Source: Mycobacterium haemophilum DSM 44634 (GTDB lineage: Bacteria > Actinomycetota > Actinomycetes > Mycobacteriales > Mycobacteriaceae). Taken from it: a stretch of DNA of 64,000 bases. The stretch is taken from NCBI RefSeq assembly GCF_000340435.2, contig NZ_CP011883.2, forward strand, positions 2,774,687 to 2,838,686, in the 5' to 3' direction. A program made the translations under genes and the position numbers. Positions 23,445 through 32,502 of the stretch are shown here, piece after piece; the first letter of the stretch is position 1; each line of letters starts with the position of its first letter. The notes beneath the pieces were generated by a model that saw only the letters and a program-made list of their open reading frames with translations, did no database searches and had not been told where the DNA came from.

Positions 23445-24271
23445 GCAGTCATCTCCTCGCGTCGGGCCGCGTGCGCGCCACCGACCCGCAGCAAGAAGAG
23501 CACGACAAACGAGATCGACAGCAGCACAATCGATATTGCGGCAGCACCAGTGCGGTCGTCGTTCTCGATCAAGGTCCGGATCCACTGCGATGACACTTCG
23601 GTCTTCCCCGGCACCGCACCACCGATCAGCACCACTGAACCGAACTCGCCGATCGCCCGCGAAAACGCCAGGCCCGCACCCGATAACAACGCCGGAGTCA
23701 CCGACGGCAAAACCACCGAGAGGAAGATTTTCGGACCGTTGGCGCCCAGCGACGCCGCTGCTTGTTCGGCGTCACGATCGATCTCCAACAGCACCGGCTC
23801 GACGGCGCGCACCACGAACGGTAACGTGACGAACGCCAGCGCCACCCCCACGCCCCATCCGGTGTGCTGCAGATGAAGACCCACCGGGCTGCTGTTCCCA
23901 TAGAGGGCCAGCATCACCAGGCTGGCGACGATAGTGGGCAACGCGAACGGCAGATCGATGATCGCATCGACTAGCCGCTTGCCAACGAAGTCGTCACGCA
24001 CCAGTACCCAGGCGATCAGCAGACCAAACACGATGTTGATGACCGCGACACCGGCGGAGATGGTCAGCGTCACCCGCAACGAGTCGATCGCGGCATGCGA
24101 GGTGACCGCTAGCCAGAAGACTCGCCAGCCGCCGCCGGCAGCCTGCCACACAATGGCGGCCAGCGGCAGCAGCACGATCACCGAAAGCCACACCATCGCC
24201 GCACCGACCCGAACTGACGTGGTGCTACCGAGCCGGCCCGAGCAACGAGTAACGATGAGCGCAGCCGTCAT
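23441..24271 (-). CDS. cysT: Sulfate ABC transporter permease CysT
   Basis: 276 residues, six membrane helices. EAA loop RDAEQAAASLGANGPKIFLSV is followed by LPSVTPALLSGAGLAFSRAIGEFG. Paired permease to CysW. The ATG at 24271 overlaps the subI stop and the gene stop overlaps the cysW GTG, so the four genes are tightly coupled. Confidence 0.95.
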   Translation of the reverse strand: MTAALIVTRCSGRLGSTTSVRVGAAMVWLSVIVLLPLAAIVWQAAGGGWRVFWLAVTSHAAIDSLRVTLTISAGVAVINIVFGLLIAWVLVRDDFVGKRLVDAIIDLPFALPTIVASLVMLALYGNSSPVGLHLQHTGWGVGVALAFVTLPFVVRAVEPVLLEIDRDAEQAAASLGANGPKIFLSVVLPSVTPALLSGAGLAFSRAIGEFGSVVLIGGAVPGKTEVSSQWIRTLIENDDRTGAAAISIVLLSISFVVLFLLRVGGAHAARREEMTA

Positions 24272-25314
24272 CCGGTGGCCTGCATATAGATCTTGGTGAT
24301 GCTGCCGGTGTTCTTGTCGAACAGCTGCGGATCCACCGTGTTCCAGCCACCCAGGTCAGCGATCGTCCACAGTTTCACCGGCACCGGGAATTGGTCACTG
24401 AAATCGGCGCCGACCGCCGGATCCACCGGCCGAAAACCCGCCTGCGCCCACAACCCCTGCGCGGCGGTGGTGTATTGGAAGTTCTTGAACGCGGTCGCGA
24501 CCTCAAGGTGCGCGCTGGTGCTCACCACCGCCAACGGATTTTCGATCTTGAAGGTCACCGGCGGGTTGATGTGTTCGACCGGCTTACCCTGGCGTTCGGC
24601 GGCGATGGCCTCATTCTCATAGCTGATCAGCACGTCGCCGCTGCCCTGGACAAAGGCATCGGTGGCTTCTCGCGCGGATCCTGGCCGCAATTTGACGTGT
24701 TCGGCCACCAACCGTTTCACAAAGTCAATCCCCGCCGCGCTATTGCGGCCGCCTCCGCTTTTGGCGGCGTACGGAGCGAGCAGATTCCACTTGGCCGAGC
24801 CCGAGCTCAGCGGGCTGGGAGTGATCACCTCCACCCCGGGGCGCACCAGGTCATCCCAATCTTTGATGTTCTTGGGATTGCCGGTGCGCACCACCAAGGT
24901 CACCACTGACCCAAACGGGATGCCCTTGGTGGCGTCGGTATCCCAGGCTGAAGAAACCTTGCCGGCCTTGACCAATCTGGTGATGTCTGTTTCGACCGAG
25001 AAGTTCACGAGGTCTGCTGGCTTGCCGTCGACAACACCACGCGACTGATCCCCAGACGCACCATACGACGTAATCACCTGCACACCATCACCCGACCGGG
25101 CGGCATTAAACGCCGGAATCACCTTGCTCCACCCGGGTTCCGGGGCCGAGTAAGCGACCAACGTGATACTCGTATGCGCGTTACCCAGCCCGCCGCCAAC
25201 GACGTCACTAGCACCACCACGACACCCAGCAACCACACCGACGGTCACAGCAAGCGCGACCACGACGACCATCGAATACCGCCAGCGCAGTACTGGCCCA
25301 ATGTCGTTAAGCAT
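24268..25314 (-). CDS. subI: Sulfate-binding lipoprotein SubI
   Basis: 348 residues. I start at ATG 25314 (MLNDIGPVLRW), which has GGAAGG 6 nt upstream; the longer ORF to 25371 lacks one. A lipoprotein signal peptide ends VGVVAGC (lipobox VAGC). The mature protein has VITSYGASGDQSRGVVDGKPAD and NIKDWDDLVRPGVEVITPSP, typical of sulfate/thiosulfate-binding proteins. It delivers sulfate to CysTWA outside the membrane. First gene of the operon, 112 bp downstream of a polycysteine leader. Confidence 0.95.
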   Translation of the reverse strand: MLNDIGPVLRWRYSMVVVVALAVTVGVVAGCRGGASDVVGGGLGNAHTSITLVAYSAPEPGWSKVIPAFNAARSGDGVQVITSYGASGDQSRGVVDGKPADLVNFSVETDITRLVKAGKVSSAWDTDATKGIPFGSVVTLVVRTGNPKNIKDWDDLVRPGVEVITPSPLSSGSAKWNLLAPYAAKSGGGRNSAAGIDFVKRLVAEHVKLRPGSAREATDAFVQGSGDVLISYENEAIAAERQGKPVEHINPPVTFKIENPLAVVSTSAHLEVATAFKNFQYTTAAQGLWAQAGFRPVDPAVGADFSDQFPVPVKLWTIADLGGWNTVDPQLFDKNTGSITKIYMQATG

Positions 25315-25425
25315 GAACGGCCTTCCAATGCGGGACGTAGATATTTCGATTCCGTTGCTGCGGAAAGGCACCTAAAACTGGGGAGAATTCACGAACTCCA
25401 TACCAGACCGCGCACGGGTTTGGAG

Positions 25426-25482
25426 TCAGCGACAACAGTCCACGAGGACACAGCACGCCATAACGCCGGGTGCTACCTGCAT
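25426..25482 (-). CDS. Polycysteine leader peptide of the subI-cysTWA operon
   Basis: From ATG 25482 the minus strand encodes MQVAPGVMACCVLVDCCR and a TGA: 18 residues with four Cys in two pairs near the end. An internal ATG at 25461 would give 11 residues. The ATG lies 7 nt after a TAGGCT -10 box, the leaderless geometry. Like the sirA leader, it should sense cysteine supply and attenuate the downstream sulfate-uptake genes. Confidence 0.75.
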   Translation of the reverse strand: MQVAPGVMACCVLVDCCR

Positions 25483-25489
25483 GGCGCGA

Positions 25490-25495
25490 AGCCTA
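25490..25495 (-). promoter_or_regulatory. -10 box of the subI operon
   Basis: TAGGCT on the minus strand fits TANNNT and lies exactly 7 nt before the leader ATG at 25482, so the transcript would begin at the start codon. No -35 box is evident. Confidence 0.55.
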
Positions 25496-25556
25496 ACAGA
25501 ATTGGCGGGCCCGCCACCGGGCCGCGCGCCTGAGCACGTCAGCAACCCAATGCTGG

Positions 25557-25634
25557 TCAGCGCGTCAGCAGCCACGCCACTATCACCAGCACCACGAGGG
25601 TGACCAGCACCAACGTCACATGTGACCGAGGCAT
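25557..25634 (-). CDS. Candidate 25-residue membrane micropeptide
   Basis: ATG at 25634 encodes a 25-residue peptide, MPRSHVTLV followed by an almost purely hydrophobic run (VTLVVLVIVAWLL) ending TR. This is a complete single membrane helix. It starts 5 bp after the stop of the 67-residue membrane ORF upstream, so coupled translation is possible. Too short for family assignment. Confidence 0.35.
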   Translation of the reverse strand: MPRSHVTLVLVTLVVLVIVAWLLTR

Positions 25635-25639
25635 CCGGG

Positions 25640-25843
25640 TTACCCGCGGGCCGAGCCAGCGTGGCGGGCCCGACGCATCAACTGGATGCCCTTGCCGAGC
25701 GCGGCGTCCAGCGCTACCGCGGTGCCGTAGGCCAGTGCGAGGACAACCGGCATCACCAACACCGCCTGCAGCACGAAGGCGAGCCCTGACAGCCACAGCT
25801 CGATGCTGTCCCACCAATTCAGGAACCCGTTCACTGGGCTCAC
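25640..25843 (-). CDS. Small conserved membrane protein, Rv2401A-like
   Basis: 67 residues from GTG 25843 (VSPVNGFLNWWDSIELWL); longer starts would overlap the divergent monooxygenase region. Membrane segments cover GLAFVLQAVLVMPVVLALAYGTAVALD. The C-terminus is basic (MRRARHAG). It has about the length and position of the small membrane protein Rv2401A. Function unknown. Confidence 0.6.
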   Translation of the reverse strand: MSPVNGFLNWWDSIELWLSGLAFVLQAVLVMPVVLALAYGTAVALDAALGKGIQLMRRARHAGSARG

Positions 25844-25887
25844 ACTATTCGCCCTGACATCCGAAACCAATGTGTCAAGATCGGCGG

Positions 25888-27111
25888 ATGTCTCCCACAC
25901 AGAACAAAACGACGTGTCTCATTGCCGGCGGCGGACCGGCGGGCATGATGCTTGGCCTGCTCTTGGCCCGCGCCGGCGTCAAAGTCACGGTGATGGAAAA
26001 GCACGCCGACTTTCTGCGTGACTTCCGTGGGGACACCGTGCACGCGAGTACCTTGCGGCTGCTTGACGAACTCGGTTTGGGGACGCAGTTCGCCCGCATT
26101 CCGCAGCGCCGCATCGACACCATCCGGATGCAGCTGCAAGGCCAACCCGTCGATCTCGATCTGAGCCATCTTCCCGCCTCGCATCAGCACATCGCCCTAG
26201 TGCCACAGTGGGACTTCCTCGAGTTACTGGCCACCGCTGCCGAAGCGGAACCCAGCTTTCGGTTGATGCGCAGCACCGAGGTGACCGGAGTGGTTCGCGA
26301 GGGCAACCGCATCGTCGGCGTCACCTACCGTGACGCGGCTGGAACCAACCAGATGCGCGCCGAGCTGACGGTGGCCTGCGACGGCCGAACCTCGACCGTG
26401 CGCTCAGCGGTTGGCATGACACCGGATGGCTTCGGCGCGCCGATGGACATCTGGTGGTTCCGGTTGCCTCGCTACCCGAACGACCCGGGGGGACTTGCCG
26501 GCATGTTCAACGCCGGACATGGGACCATCATGATCGACCGCGGCGACTACTACCAGATCGCCTACATCATTCCGAAGGGAACCGACTCCGAGATGCGGTC
26601 GCAGGGCATCGAGGCGTTGCACCACGTGATACTGAGCATGGTGCCCTGGCTGGCTGACCGCGTCGACAGATTGAGTTCATTCGACGACGTAAAACTGCTT
26701 GACGTACAACTTAATCGGCTCCGGCGATGGTATTCCGACGGTGTGCTGTGCATCGGCGACGCGGCGCACGCGATGTCGCCGGTCGGCGGTGTGGGAATCA
26801 ACCTGGCGGTAGCCGACGCCGTCGCCGCGGCACGGATGCTGGCAGATCCGCTGCGTGCCGGGCGGGTAACCACCGGGCAGCTGGCCCGGGTGCAGATGCG
26901 CCGCTGGATACCAACGGCGATTCTGCAGGCGGCGCAACGGATGATCCACACGAACGTGGTCGCGGTCGCGGTGGCCGGCGCCGATCGACAACCGCCGCGA
27001 GGCGTGCGGCTGGTAAGCGAGTCACCGACACTGCGGCGAATGGTCGGTTACCTGGTGGCGATAGGACCGCTCTCCGAGCACGCGCCGAAGTACGCCAGGC
27101 GCGCCGGGTAA
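25888..27111 (+). CDS. FAD-dependent monooxygenase (PHBH-like)
   Basis: 407 residues from ATG 25888. The FAD ADP-binding motif GGGPAGMMLGLLLARAG is at the N-terminus. DG motif is in ACDGRTSTVR, and the second FAD motif is GDAAHAMSPVGGVGINLA. This is the p-hydroxybenzoate-hydroxylase fold used by aromatic-ring hydroxylases. The substrate is unknown. I do not recall a counterpart at this position in M. tuberculosis, where Rv2401A and Rv2402 are adjacent, so it is likely an insertion. Confidence 0.85.
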   Translation: MSPTQNKTTCLIAGGGPAGMMLGLLLARAGVKVTVMEKHADFLRDFRGDTVHASTLRLLDELGLGTQFARIPQRRIDTIRMQLQGQPVDLDLSHLPASHQHIALVPQWDFLELLATAAEAEPSFRLMRSTEVTGVVREGNRIVGVTYRDAAGTNQMRAELTVACDGRTSTVRSAVGMTPDGFGAPMDIWWFRLPRYPNDPGGLAGMFNAGHGTIMIDRGDYYQIAYIIPKGTDSEMRSQGIEALHHVILSMVPWLADRVDRLSSFDDVKLLDVQLNRLRRWYSDGVLCIGDAAHAMSPVGGVGINLAVADAVAAARMLADPLRAGRVTTGQLARVQMRRWIPTAILQAAQRMIHTNVVAVAVAGADRQPPRGVRLVSESPTLRRMVGYLVAIGPLSEHAPKYARRAG

Positions 27112-27176
27112 ACCCCGACACGGTCAGCCACCGCAAACAATGGACGCCGGGCAGGTCGACAGATGATGATGTCGGG

Positions 27177-29240
27177 ATGGTCCTGCACGCCGAACCCGCC
27201 GACCAACCCGCCGAGGCCGACGACGAGGCCGCTGCGGCTCGAGCGTTTGCCGCAGCCGAAACCACCGCCGGTGACGCGACCATATCCGCGCCCGTCGATT
27301 TCAGCTTGCCGGCGCCATTTGCCTCCGGCGGCGCGCTGCGCAACCCGTTTCCGCCGATCGCCGACTACGCATTTCTGTCCGACTGGGAAACGACGTGCCT
27401 GATCTCGCCGGCCGGTTCGGTGGAGTGGTTATGTCTGCCCCGGCCTGATTCCCCGAGTGTGTTCGGCGCAATCCTGGACCGCAGCGCCGGACATTTCCGG
27501 TTGGGCCCCTACGGCGTCTCGGTGCCGTCGGCGCGCCGTTACTTGCCCGGCAGCCTGATCATGGAAACCACGTGGCAGACACACACCGGATGGCTGATCG
27601 TGCGAGACGCGCTGGTGATGGGGCCGTGGCACGACATCGAGCGCCGATCACGAACGCATCGCCGCACCCCGATGGACTGGGACGCCGAGCACATCCTGCT
27701 GCGCACGGTGCGCTGCGTGAGCGGCACCGTGGAGCTGATGATGAGCTGCGAGCCGGCGTTCGACTACCACCGCATCGGCGTCGCGTGGGAGTATTCGACC
27801 AATGCCTACGGCGAAGCCATCGCACGCGCCAGCAAACAACCAGACGCCCACCCGACGCTGCGACTCACCACCAATCTGCGGATCGGGTTGGAGGGCCGTG
27901 AGGCCCGGGCCCGCACCCGGATGAAAGAGGGCGACGACGTGTTCGTCGCGCTGAGCTGGACCAAACACCCGGCGCCGCAGACCTACGAAGAGGCCGCCGA
28001 CAAGATGTGGCAGACCACCGAGTGCTGGCGGCAGTGGATTAATATCGGCAACTTCCCCGACCACCCGTGGCGGGCATACCTGCAACGCAGCGCGCTGACG
28101 CTCAAGGGGCTGACGTATTCCCCCACCGGCGCGCTGCTGGCGGCCAGCACCACATCGCTTCCGGAAACGCCGCGGGGTGAACGCAACTGGGACTACCGGT
28201 ACGCCTGGGTGCGGGACTCGACGTTCGCGTTGTGGGGCCTGTACACCCTGGGGCTGGACCGCGAAGCCGACGACTTTTTCGCGTTCATCGCCGATGTGTC
28301 CGGCGCCAACAGCGACCAGCGTCATCCGCTGCAGGTGATGTACGGGGTGGGTGGTGAACGCAGCCTGGTTGAAGACGAGTTGCACCATCTGTCCGGCTAC
28401 GACCACGCGCGGCCGGTGCGGATCGGTAACAGCGCCTACGACCAAGTCCAGCACGATATCTGGGGCTCGATTCTGGACTCGTTCTACCTGCACGCCAAGT
28501 CGCGCGAGCAAATCCCGGAGACGTTGTGGCCGGTATTGAAAAGACAGGTGGAGGAGGCGATCGCGCACTGGCGTGAGCCCGACCGCGGAATCTGGGAGGT
28601 CCGCGGGGAGCCGCAGCACTTCACGTCGTCGAAGGTGATGTGCTGGGTGGCGCTGGACCGCGGGTCCAAGCTGGCCGAACGGCAGGGGGAGAAGAGCTAC
28701 GCCCAGCAGTGGCGGGCCATCGCTGAGGAGATCAAGGCCGACATTCTCGAGCATGGGGTGGACTCCCGCGGTGTGTTCACCCAGCGGTATGGCAGCGACG
28801 CGTTGGATGCTTCGCTGTTGCTGGTGGTGCTGACCCGATTCCTGCCGCCGGACGACCCGCGCGTGCGCAACACCGTGCTGGCTGTCGCCAACGAACTCAC
28901 CGAAGAGGGTCTGGTGCTGCGATACCGGGTGTCCGAGACCGACGACGGGTTATCCGGCGAAGAAGGCACGTTCACCATCTGCTCGTTCTGGTTGGTGTCG
29001 GCACTGGTCGAGATCGGTGAGGTGGCCCGCGCCAAGCGGCTGTGCGAGCGGCTGTTGGCCTACGCGAGCCCGCTGCACCTCTACGCCGAGGAAATCGAGC
29101 CGCGCACCGGGCGGCACCTGGGCAACTTCCCGCAGGCGTTCACCCATCTGGCGTTGATCAACGCGGTGGTCCACGTGATCCGCGCCGAGGAGGAAGCTGA
29201 CAGCTCGGGGATGTTCCTGCCCGCCAACGCGCCGGTGTAG
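27177..29240 (+). CDS. GH15-family trehalase (Rv2402-like)
   Basis: 687 residues from ATG 27177. The open frame extends further upstream into the monooxygenase gene, but the acidic N-terminal tail MVLHAEPADQPAEADD fits the family start. The N-terminal beta-sandwich begins at PFPPIADYAFLSDWETTCL. The alpha/alpha-barrel catalytic domain contains GERNWDYRYAWVRDS. Mycobacterial relatives hydrolyse trehalose to glucose. The last 30 residues (HLALINAVVHVIRAEEEADS) are strongly conserved. Cytoplasmic, no signal peptide. Confidence 0.9.
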   Translation: MVLHAEPADQPAEADDEAAAARAFAAAETTAGDATISAPVDFSLPAPFASGGALRNPFPPIADYAFLSDWETTCLISPAGSVEWLCLPRPDSPSVFGAILDRSAGHFRLGPYGVSVPSARRYLPGSLIMETTWQTHTGWLIVRDALVMGPWHDIERRSRTHRRTPMDWDAEHILLRTVRCVSGTVELMMSCEPAFDYHRIGVAWEYSTNAYGEAIARASKQPDAHPTLRLTTNLRIGLEGREARARTRMKEGDDVFVALSWTKHPAPQTYEEAADKMWQTTECWRQWINIGNFPDHPWRAYLQRSALTLKGLTYSPTGALLAASTTSLPETPRGERNWDYRYAWVRDSTFALWGLYTLGLDREADDFFAFIADVSGANSDQRHPLQVMYGVGGERSLVEDELHHLSGYDHARPVRIGNSAYDQVQHDIWGSILDSFYLHAKSREQIPETLWPVLKRQVEEAIAHWREPDRGIWEVRGEPQHFTSSKVMCWVALDRGSKLAERQGEKSYAQQWRAIAEEIKADILEHGVDSRGVFTQRYGSDALDASLLLVVLTRFLPPDDPRVRNTVLAVANELTEEGLVLRYRVSETDDGLSGEEGTFTICSFWLVSALVEIGEVARAKRLCERLLAYASPLHLYAEEIEPRTGRHLGNFPQAFTHLALINAVVHVIRAEEEADSSGMFLPANAPV

Positions 29241-29312
29241 GACACCGAGATGGCGACCAGGGTCGTGATACCGGCCTCGAGCACAGCCCTAATGGCAATC
29301 TCGCGTCGGCGC

Positions 29313-31268
29313 CTACCTCTTGCCCTTGTCCCCCGCGGCGTCGGTGGACAACGCGGCGACGAACGCTTCCTGCGGCACCTCGACCCGCCCGATGGTCTTC
29401 ATCCGTTTCTTGCCTTCCTTCTGCTTTTCCAGAAGTTTGCGTTTGCGGGTGATGTCGCCGCCATAACACTTCGACAGCACGTCCTTACGGATCGCCCGAA
29501 TGTTTTCGCGTGCAATGATTTTCGATCCGATAGCGGCCTGCACCGGCACCTCGAACTGCTGGCGCGGGATCAGTTCCTTGAGCTTGGTGGTCATCTTGTT
29601 GCCGTAGGCGAAGGCTGAATCCTTGTGCACGATCGCACTGAAGGCGTCGACGGCTTCGCCTTGCAGCAGGATGTCGACCTTGACCAGCTGCGCCTCCTGC
29701 TCACCGGCCTCCTCGTAGTCGAGGCTGGCGTAACCTCGAGTGCGTGACTTCAGCGAGTCGAAGAAGTCGAAGATGATTTCCCCGAGCGGCATGGTGTAGC
29801 GCAGCTCAACTCGCTCGGGCGACAGATAGTCCATGCCACCCAATTCGCCACGGCGCGACTGGCACAGCTCCATGATCGTTCCGATGAACTCGCTGGGCGC
29901 AATGATGGTGGTCTTCACCACCGGCTCGTACACCGTTCGGATTTTGCCCTCCGGCCAGTCCGACGGGTTGGTCACCTGCATTTCGGCGTCGTCCTCTTTT
30001 ACGACGCGGTACACGACATTGGGCGAGGTGGAGATCAGATCCAGGTCGAACTCGCGCTCTAAGCGTTCCCGGGTGATTTCCATGTGCAGCAAGCCAAGGA
30101 AGCCGCACCGGTACCCGAAGCCCAACGCCACCGACGTTTCCGGCTCGTAGGTCAGCGCCGCGTCGTTGAGCTGCAACTTGTCTAGGGCGTCGCGCAGATT
30201 CGGGTAATCCGAACCGTCGACCGGATACAGCCCCGAATACACCATCGGTTTAGGTTCGCGGTAGCCCGTTAACGCTTCGGTGGCACCGTGGCGCGCGGTC
30301 GTCACGGTGTCGCCGACCTTGGACTGGCGGACGTCCTTGACCCCAGTAATTAGGTAGCCCACCTCCCCGACGCCCAGGCCCTCGCTGGCCTTCGGTTCGG
30401 GCGAGACGATGCCGACCTCGAGCAGTTCGTGCGTCGCGCCGGTGGACATCATCACGATGCGCTCACGCGGGCTGATCTTGCCGTCGACCACGCGGACGTA
30501 GGTCACCACGCCGCGGTAGATGTCGTAGACGGAGTCGAAGATCATCGCGCGGGTGGGCGCATCGGCGTCGCCTTGCGGAGGCGGCACCCGCCGGACCACC
30601 TCGTCAAGAAGTTCAGCGACCCCCTCGCCGGTTTTGCCGGACACCCGCAGCACATCGCCTGGCTCGCAACCAATGATGTGGGCGATCTCAGCGGCATAGC
30701 GGTCCGGATCGGCGGCCGGCAGGTCGATCTTGTTGAGCACCGGAATAATCGTCAGGTCACGATCCAGCGCGAGGTAGAGATTGGCCAGGGTCTGAGCTTC
30801 GATGCCCTGGGCGGCATCGACCAACAGCACCGCACCCTCACAGGCTTCCAACGCTCGCGATACCTCGTAGCTGAAGTCAACGTGGCCGGGGGTGTCGATC
30901 AGGTGTAGTACATAGTTCTCCGTCGCCCCGCCCGCTGTGACACTCCACGGCAGCCGGACGTTCTGCGCCTTAATCGTGATCCCACGCTCGCGTTCGATGT
31001 CCATCCGGTCCAGGTACTGGGCACGCATCGACCGCTCATCGACGACGCCGGTGAGCTGAAGCATCCGGTCCGCCAGCGTGGACTTGCCATGGTCGATGTG
31101 AGCGATGATGCAGAAGTTCCGAATCTGCGCCGGCGCGGTGAAGGTCTTGTCGGCGAAACTGCTGATGGGAATCTCCTGGGCTGCGGTTACGAGGGGATGC
31201 TTGAGTGTGCGTTGGGCGGCGGTTCGCCGGTGCGTCCAGCGTATCCATGCGGGGTGGCCGAGACACAC
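29313..31268 (-). CDS. lepA: Elongation factor 4 (LepA)
   Basis: About 651 residues. GTPase motifs: HIDHGKSTL (G1), DTPGHVDF (G3), NKIDLP (G4). The LepA-specific C-terminal domain ends with MKTIGRVEVPQEAF. It is a ribosome-bound GTPase that promotes back-translocation or initiation-stage assembly. The GTG at 31268 gives a 35-residue variable leader before EIPISSFADKTFTAPAQIRNF, similar to M. tuberculosis LepA; the exact start is uncertain. Divergent from the MazF-like gene at 31312. lppR, its neighbour in M. tuberculosis, is missing. Confidence 0.95.
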   Translation of the reverse strand: MCLGHPAWIRWTHRRTAAQRTLKHPLVTAAQEIPISSFADKTFTAPAQIRNFCIIAHIDHGKSTLADRMLQLTGVVDERSMRAQYLDRMDIERERGITIKAQNVRLPWSVTAGGATENYVLHLIDTPGHVDFSYEVSRALEACEGAVLLVDAAQGIEAQTLANLYLALDRDLTIIPVLNKIDLPAADPDRYAAEIAHIIGCEPGDVLRVSGKTGEGVAELLDEVVRRVPPPQGDADAPTRAMIFDSVYDIYRGVVTYVRVVDGKISPRERIVMMSTGATHELLEVGIVSPEPKASEGLGVGEVGYLITGVKDVRQSKVGDTVTTARHGATEALTGYREPKPMVYSGLYPVDGSDYPNLRDALDKLQLNDAALTYEPETSVALGFGYRCGFLGLLHMEITRERLEREFDLDLISTSPNVVYRVVKEDDAEMQVTNPSDWPEGKIRTVYEPVVKTTIIAPSEFIGTIMELCQSRRGELGGMDYLSPERVELRYTMPLGEIIFDFFDSLKSRTRGYASLDYEEAGEQEAQLVKVDILLQGEAVDAFSAIVHKDSAFAYGNKMTTKLKELIPRQQFEVPVQAAIGSKIIARENIRAIRKDVLSKCYGGDITRKRKLLEKQKEGKKRMKTIGRVEVPQEAFVAALSTDAAGDKGKR

Positions 31269-31311
31269 TGGGAGGCAATCCCGCCGGGCCTTTCACGTCT
31301 ATGCTGCGAGT

Positions 31312-31914
31312 ATGGCGTCGGCCCGGAAGTCGCAGTGGAAGACATTGCAACGGCTCGCCGAGAAGATGGTATTAAACCGGGCTCCGAATCTGGCCCGTCA
31401 CATGCAAAATTCGCAAGCCGTGCTGCGGGAACTCCAGCAAGCGGTGAAGGTCACCGTGAATGTGATAGCCGCGGCTGCGCCGACATCATCTGTCGCGATC
31501 ACCGCGGGCCGGCCGGTGACAAGCGCTAGCTTCCCCACCGCGCAGCGAGCCCGCAAGCTGGTCTACTCCCCTGACCTCGACGGCCGGGCTGATCCCGGGG
31601 AGATCGTGTGGACCTGGGTGGTCTATGACGCCGATCCGACCCGCGGCCAAGACAGACCGGTCCTCGTCGTGGGCCGCGACCATAGCGTTCTACTGGGGCT
31701 GATGGTGTCCAGCCAAGAACGCCATGGCGCCGACCGAGACTGGGTGGGCATCGGCTCTGGCAGTTGGGATTACGAAGGCAGGGAGAGCTGGGTCCGGCTG
31801 GACCGGGTGCTCGACGTGCCGGAGGAAAGTATTCGCCGCGAGGGCGTGGTCCTGGACCGGGAGATCTTCGATGTCATAGCCGCCCGGCTGCGTGCCGACT
31901 ATTCCTGGCGTTAA
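31312..31914 (+). CDS. PemK/MazF-like fold protein (Rv2405-like)
   Basis: 200 residues from ATG 31312. The first 90 residues are basic and helical (MASARKSQWKTLQRLAEKMV). The C-terminal part DPGEIVWTWVVYDADPTRGQDRP, followed by VLVVGRD, has the core pattern of MazF/PemK endoribonuclease toxins. No antitoxin gene is adjacent, and the protein is widely conserved in mycobacteria, so a housekeeping role is more likely than a stand-alone toxin. It ends on the CBS gene with a 4-bp convergent overlap. Confidence 0.7.
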   Translation: MASARKSQWKTLQRLAEKMVLNRAPNLARHMQNSQAVLRELQQAVKVTVNVIAAAAPTSSVAITAGRPVTSASFPTAQRARKLVYSPDLDGRADPGEIVWTWVVYDADPTRGQDRPVLVVGRDHSVLLGLMVSSQERHGADRDWVGIGSGSWDYEGRESWVRLDRVLDVPEESIRREGVVLDREIFDVIAARLRADYSWR

Positions 31915-32339
31915 CCCTGGGTGATGTAGGACTGCAGCTGCTGCTGCTCGGCCTCGAGTTCTTCCATTCGCGTCTTCACCACGTCACCGATGCTGACGAT
32001 GCCGATCAGCTTTTTTCCGTCGAGCACTGGCACATGGCGGACCCGGTTGTTGGTCATCAGCACGCTGATGCTGTCGACCGTGTCGGATTTTCTGCAGCTG
32101 GCGACCACGGTGGTCATGATCTTGGAGATTGGGCGAGACAGCACGCTGGCGCCGTACGTGTGGAGCTGGCGTACGACGTCACGCTCCGACACGATGCCGA
32201 CCACGCCTTCGGCGCCGACCACCACCATGGCGCCAATGTTCTGCTCGGCGAGTCCGGCGAGCAGTTCCCGGACGGTCGCATCGGGATTGATCGTCACCAC
32301 CGCCGCACCCTTGTTCCGCAAGACGTCCGCGATCCGCAT
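31911..32339 (-). CDS. CBS-domain-pair protein (Rv2406c-like)
   Basis: 142 residues from ATG 32339 (GAGG site upstream). It consists of two CBS motifs: MRIADVLRNKGAAVVTINPDATVREL to VGIVSERDVV, and ISKIMTT to GIVSIGDVVKTR. A helical Gln-rich tail (EELEAEQQQLQ) follows. CBS pairs bind adenine nucleotides or SAM and act as energy sensors. The partner is unknown; the M. tuberculosis relative belongs to hypoxia/stress-responsive CBS proteins. Confidence 0.85.
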   Translation of the reverse strand: MRIADVLRNKGAAVVTINPDATVRELLAGLAEQNIGAMVVVGAEGVVGIVSERDVVRQLHTYGASVLSRPISKIMTTVVASCRKSDTVDSISVLMTNNRVRHVPVLDGKKLIGIVSIGDVVKTRMEELEAEQQQLQSYITQG

Positions 32340-32502
32340 CGAGGCCTCCAGCCGAAGGTTGTGATCTGCTTCACACCAGGCTACGGCTAACTCCGTCAAC
32401 GGGAAAGCAAACAGAAGAACACACCCACTAATACCGACCGAATGAGGGGCCGAATGAGGGATTGCGCTGCTGCGCGCTCGTCCGGCTTGCAAGGATGGGA
32501 CC

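Noticed and set aside
26727..27176. Upstream extension of the trehalase ORF
   Set aside because: The extra 150 codons overlap the monooxygenase gene in another frame and have Arg-rich shadow composition; the ATG at 27177 is the sensible start.
31312..31914. Active MazEF toxin-antitoxin system
   Set aside because: No antitoxin gene is adjacent and the protein is a widespread conserved mycobacterial gene with a long extra N-terminal domain.
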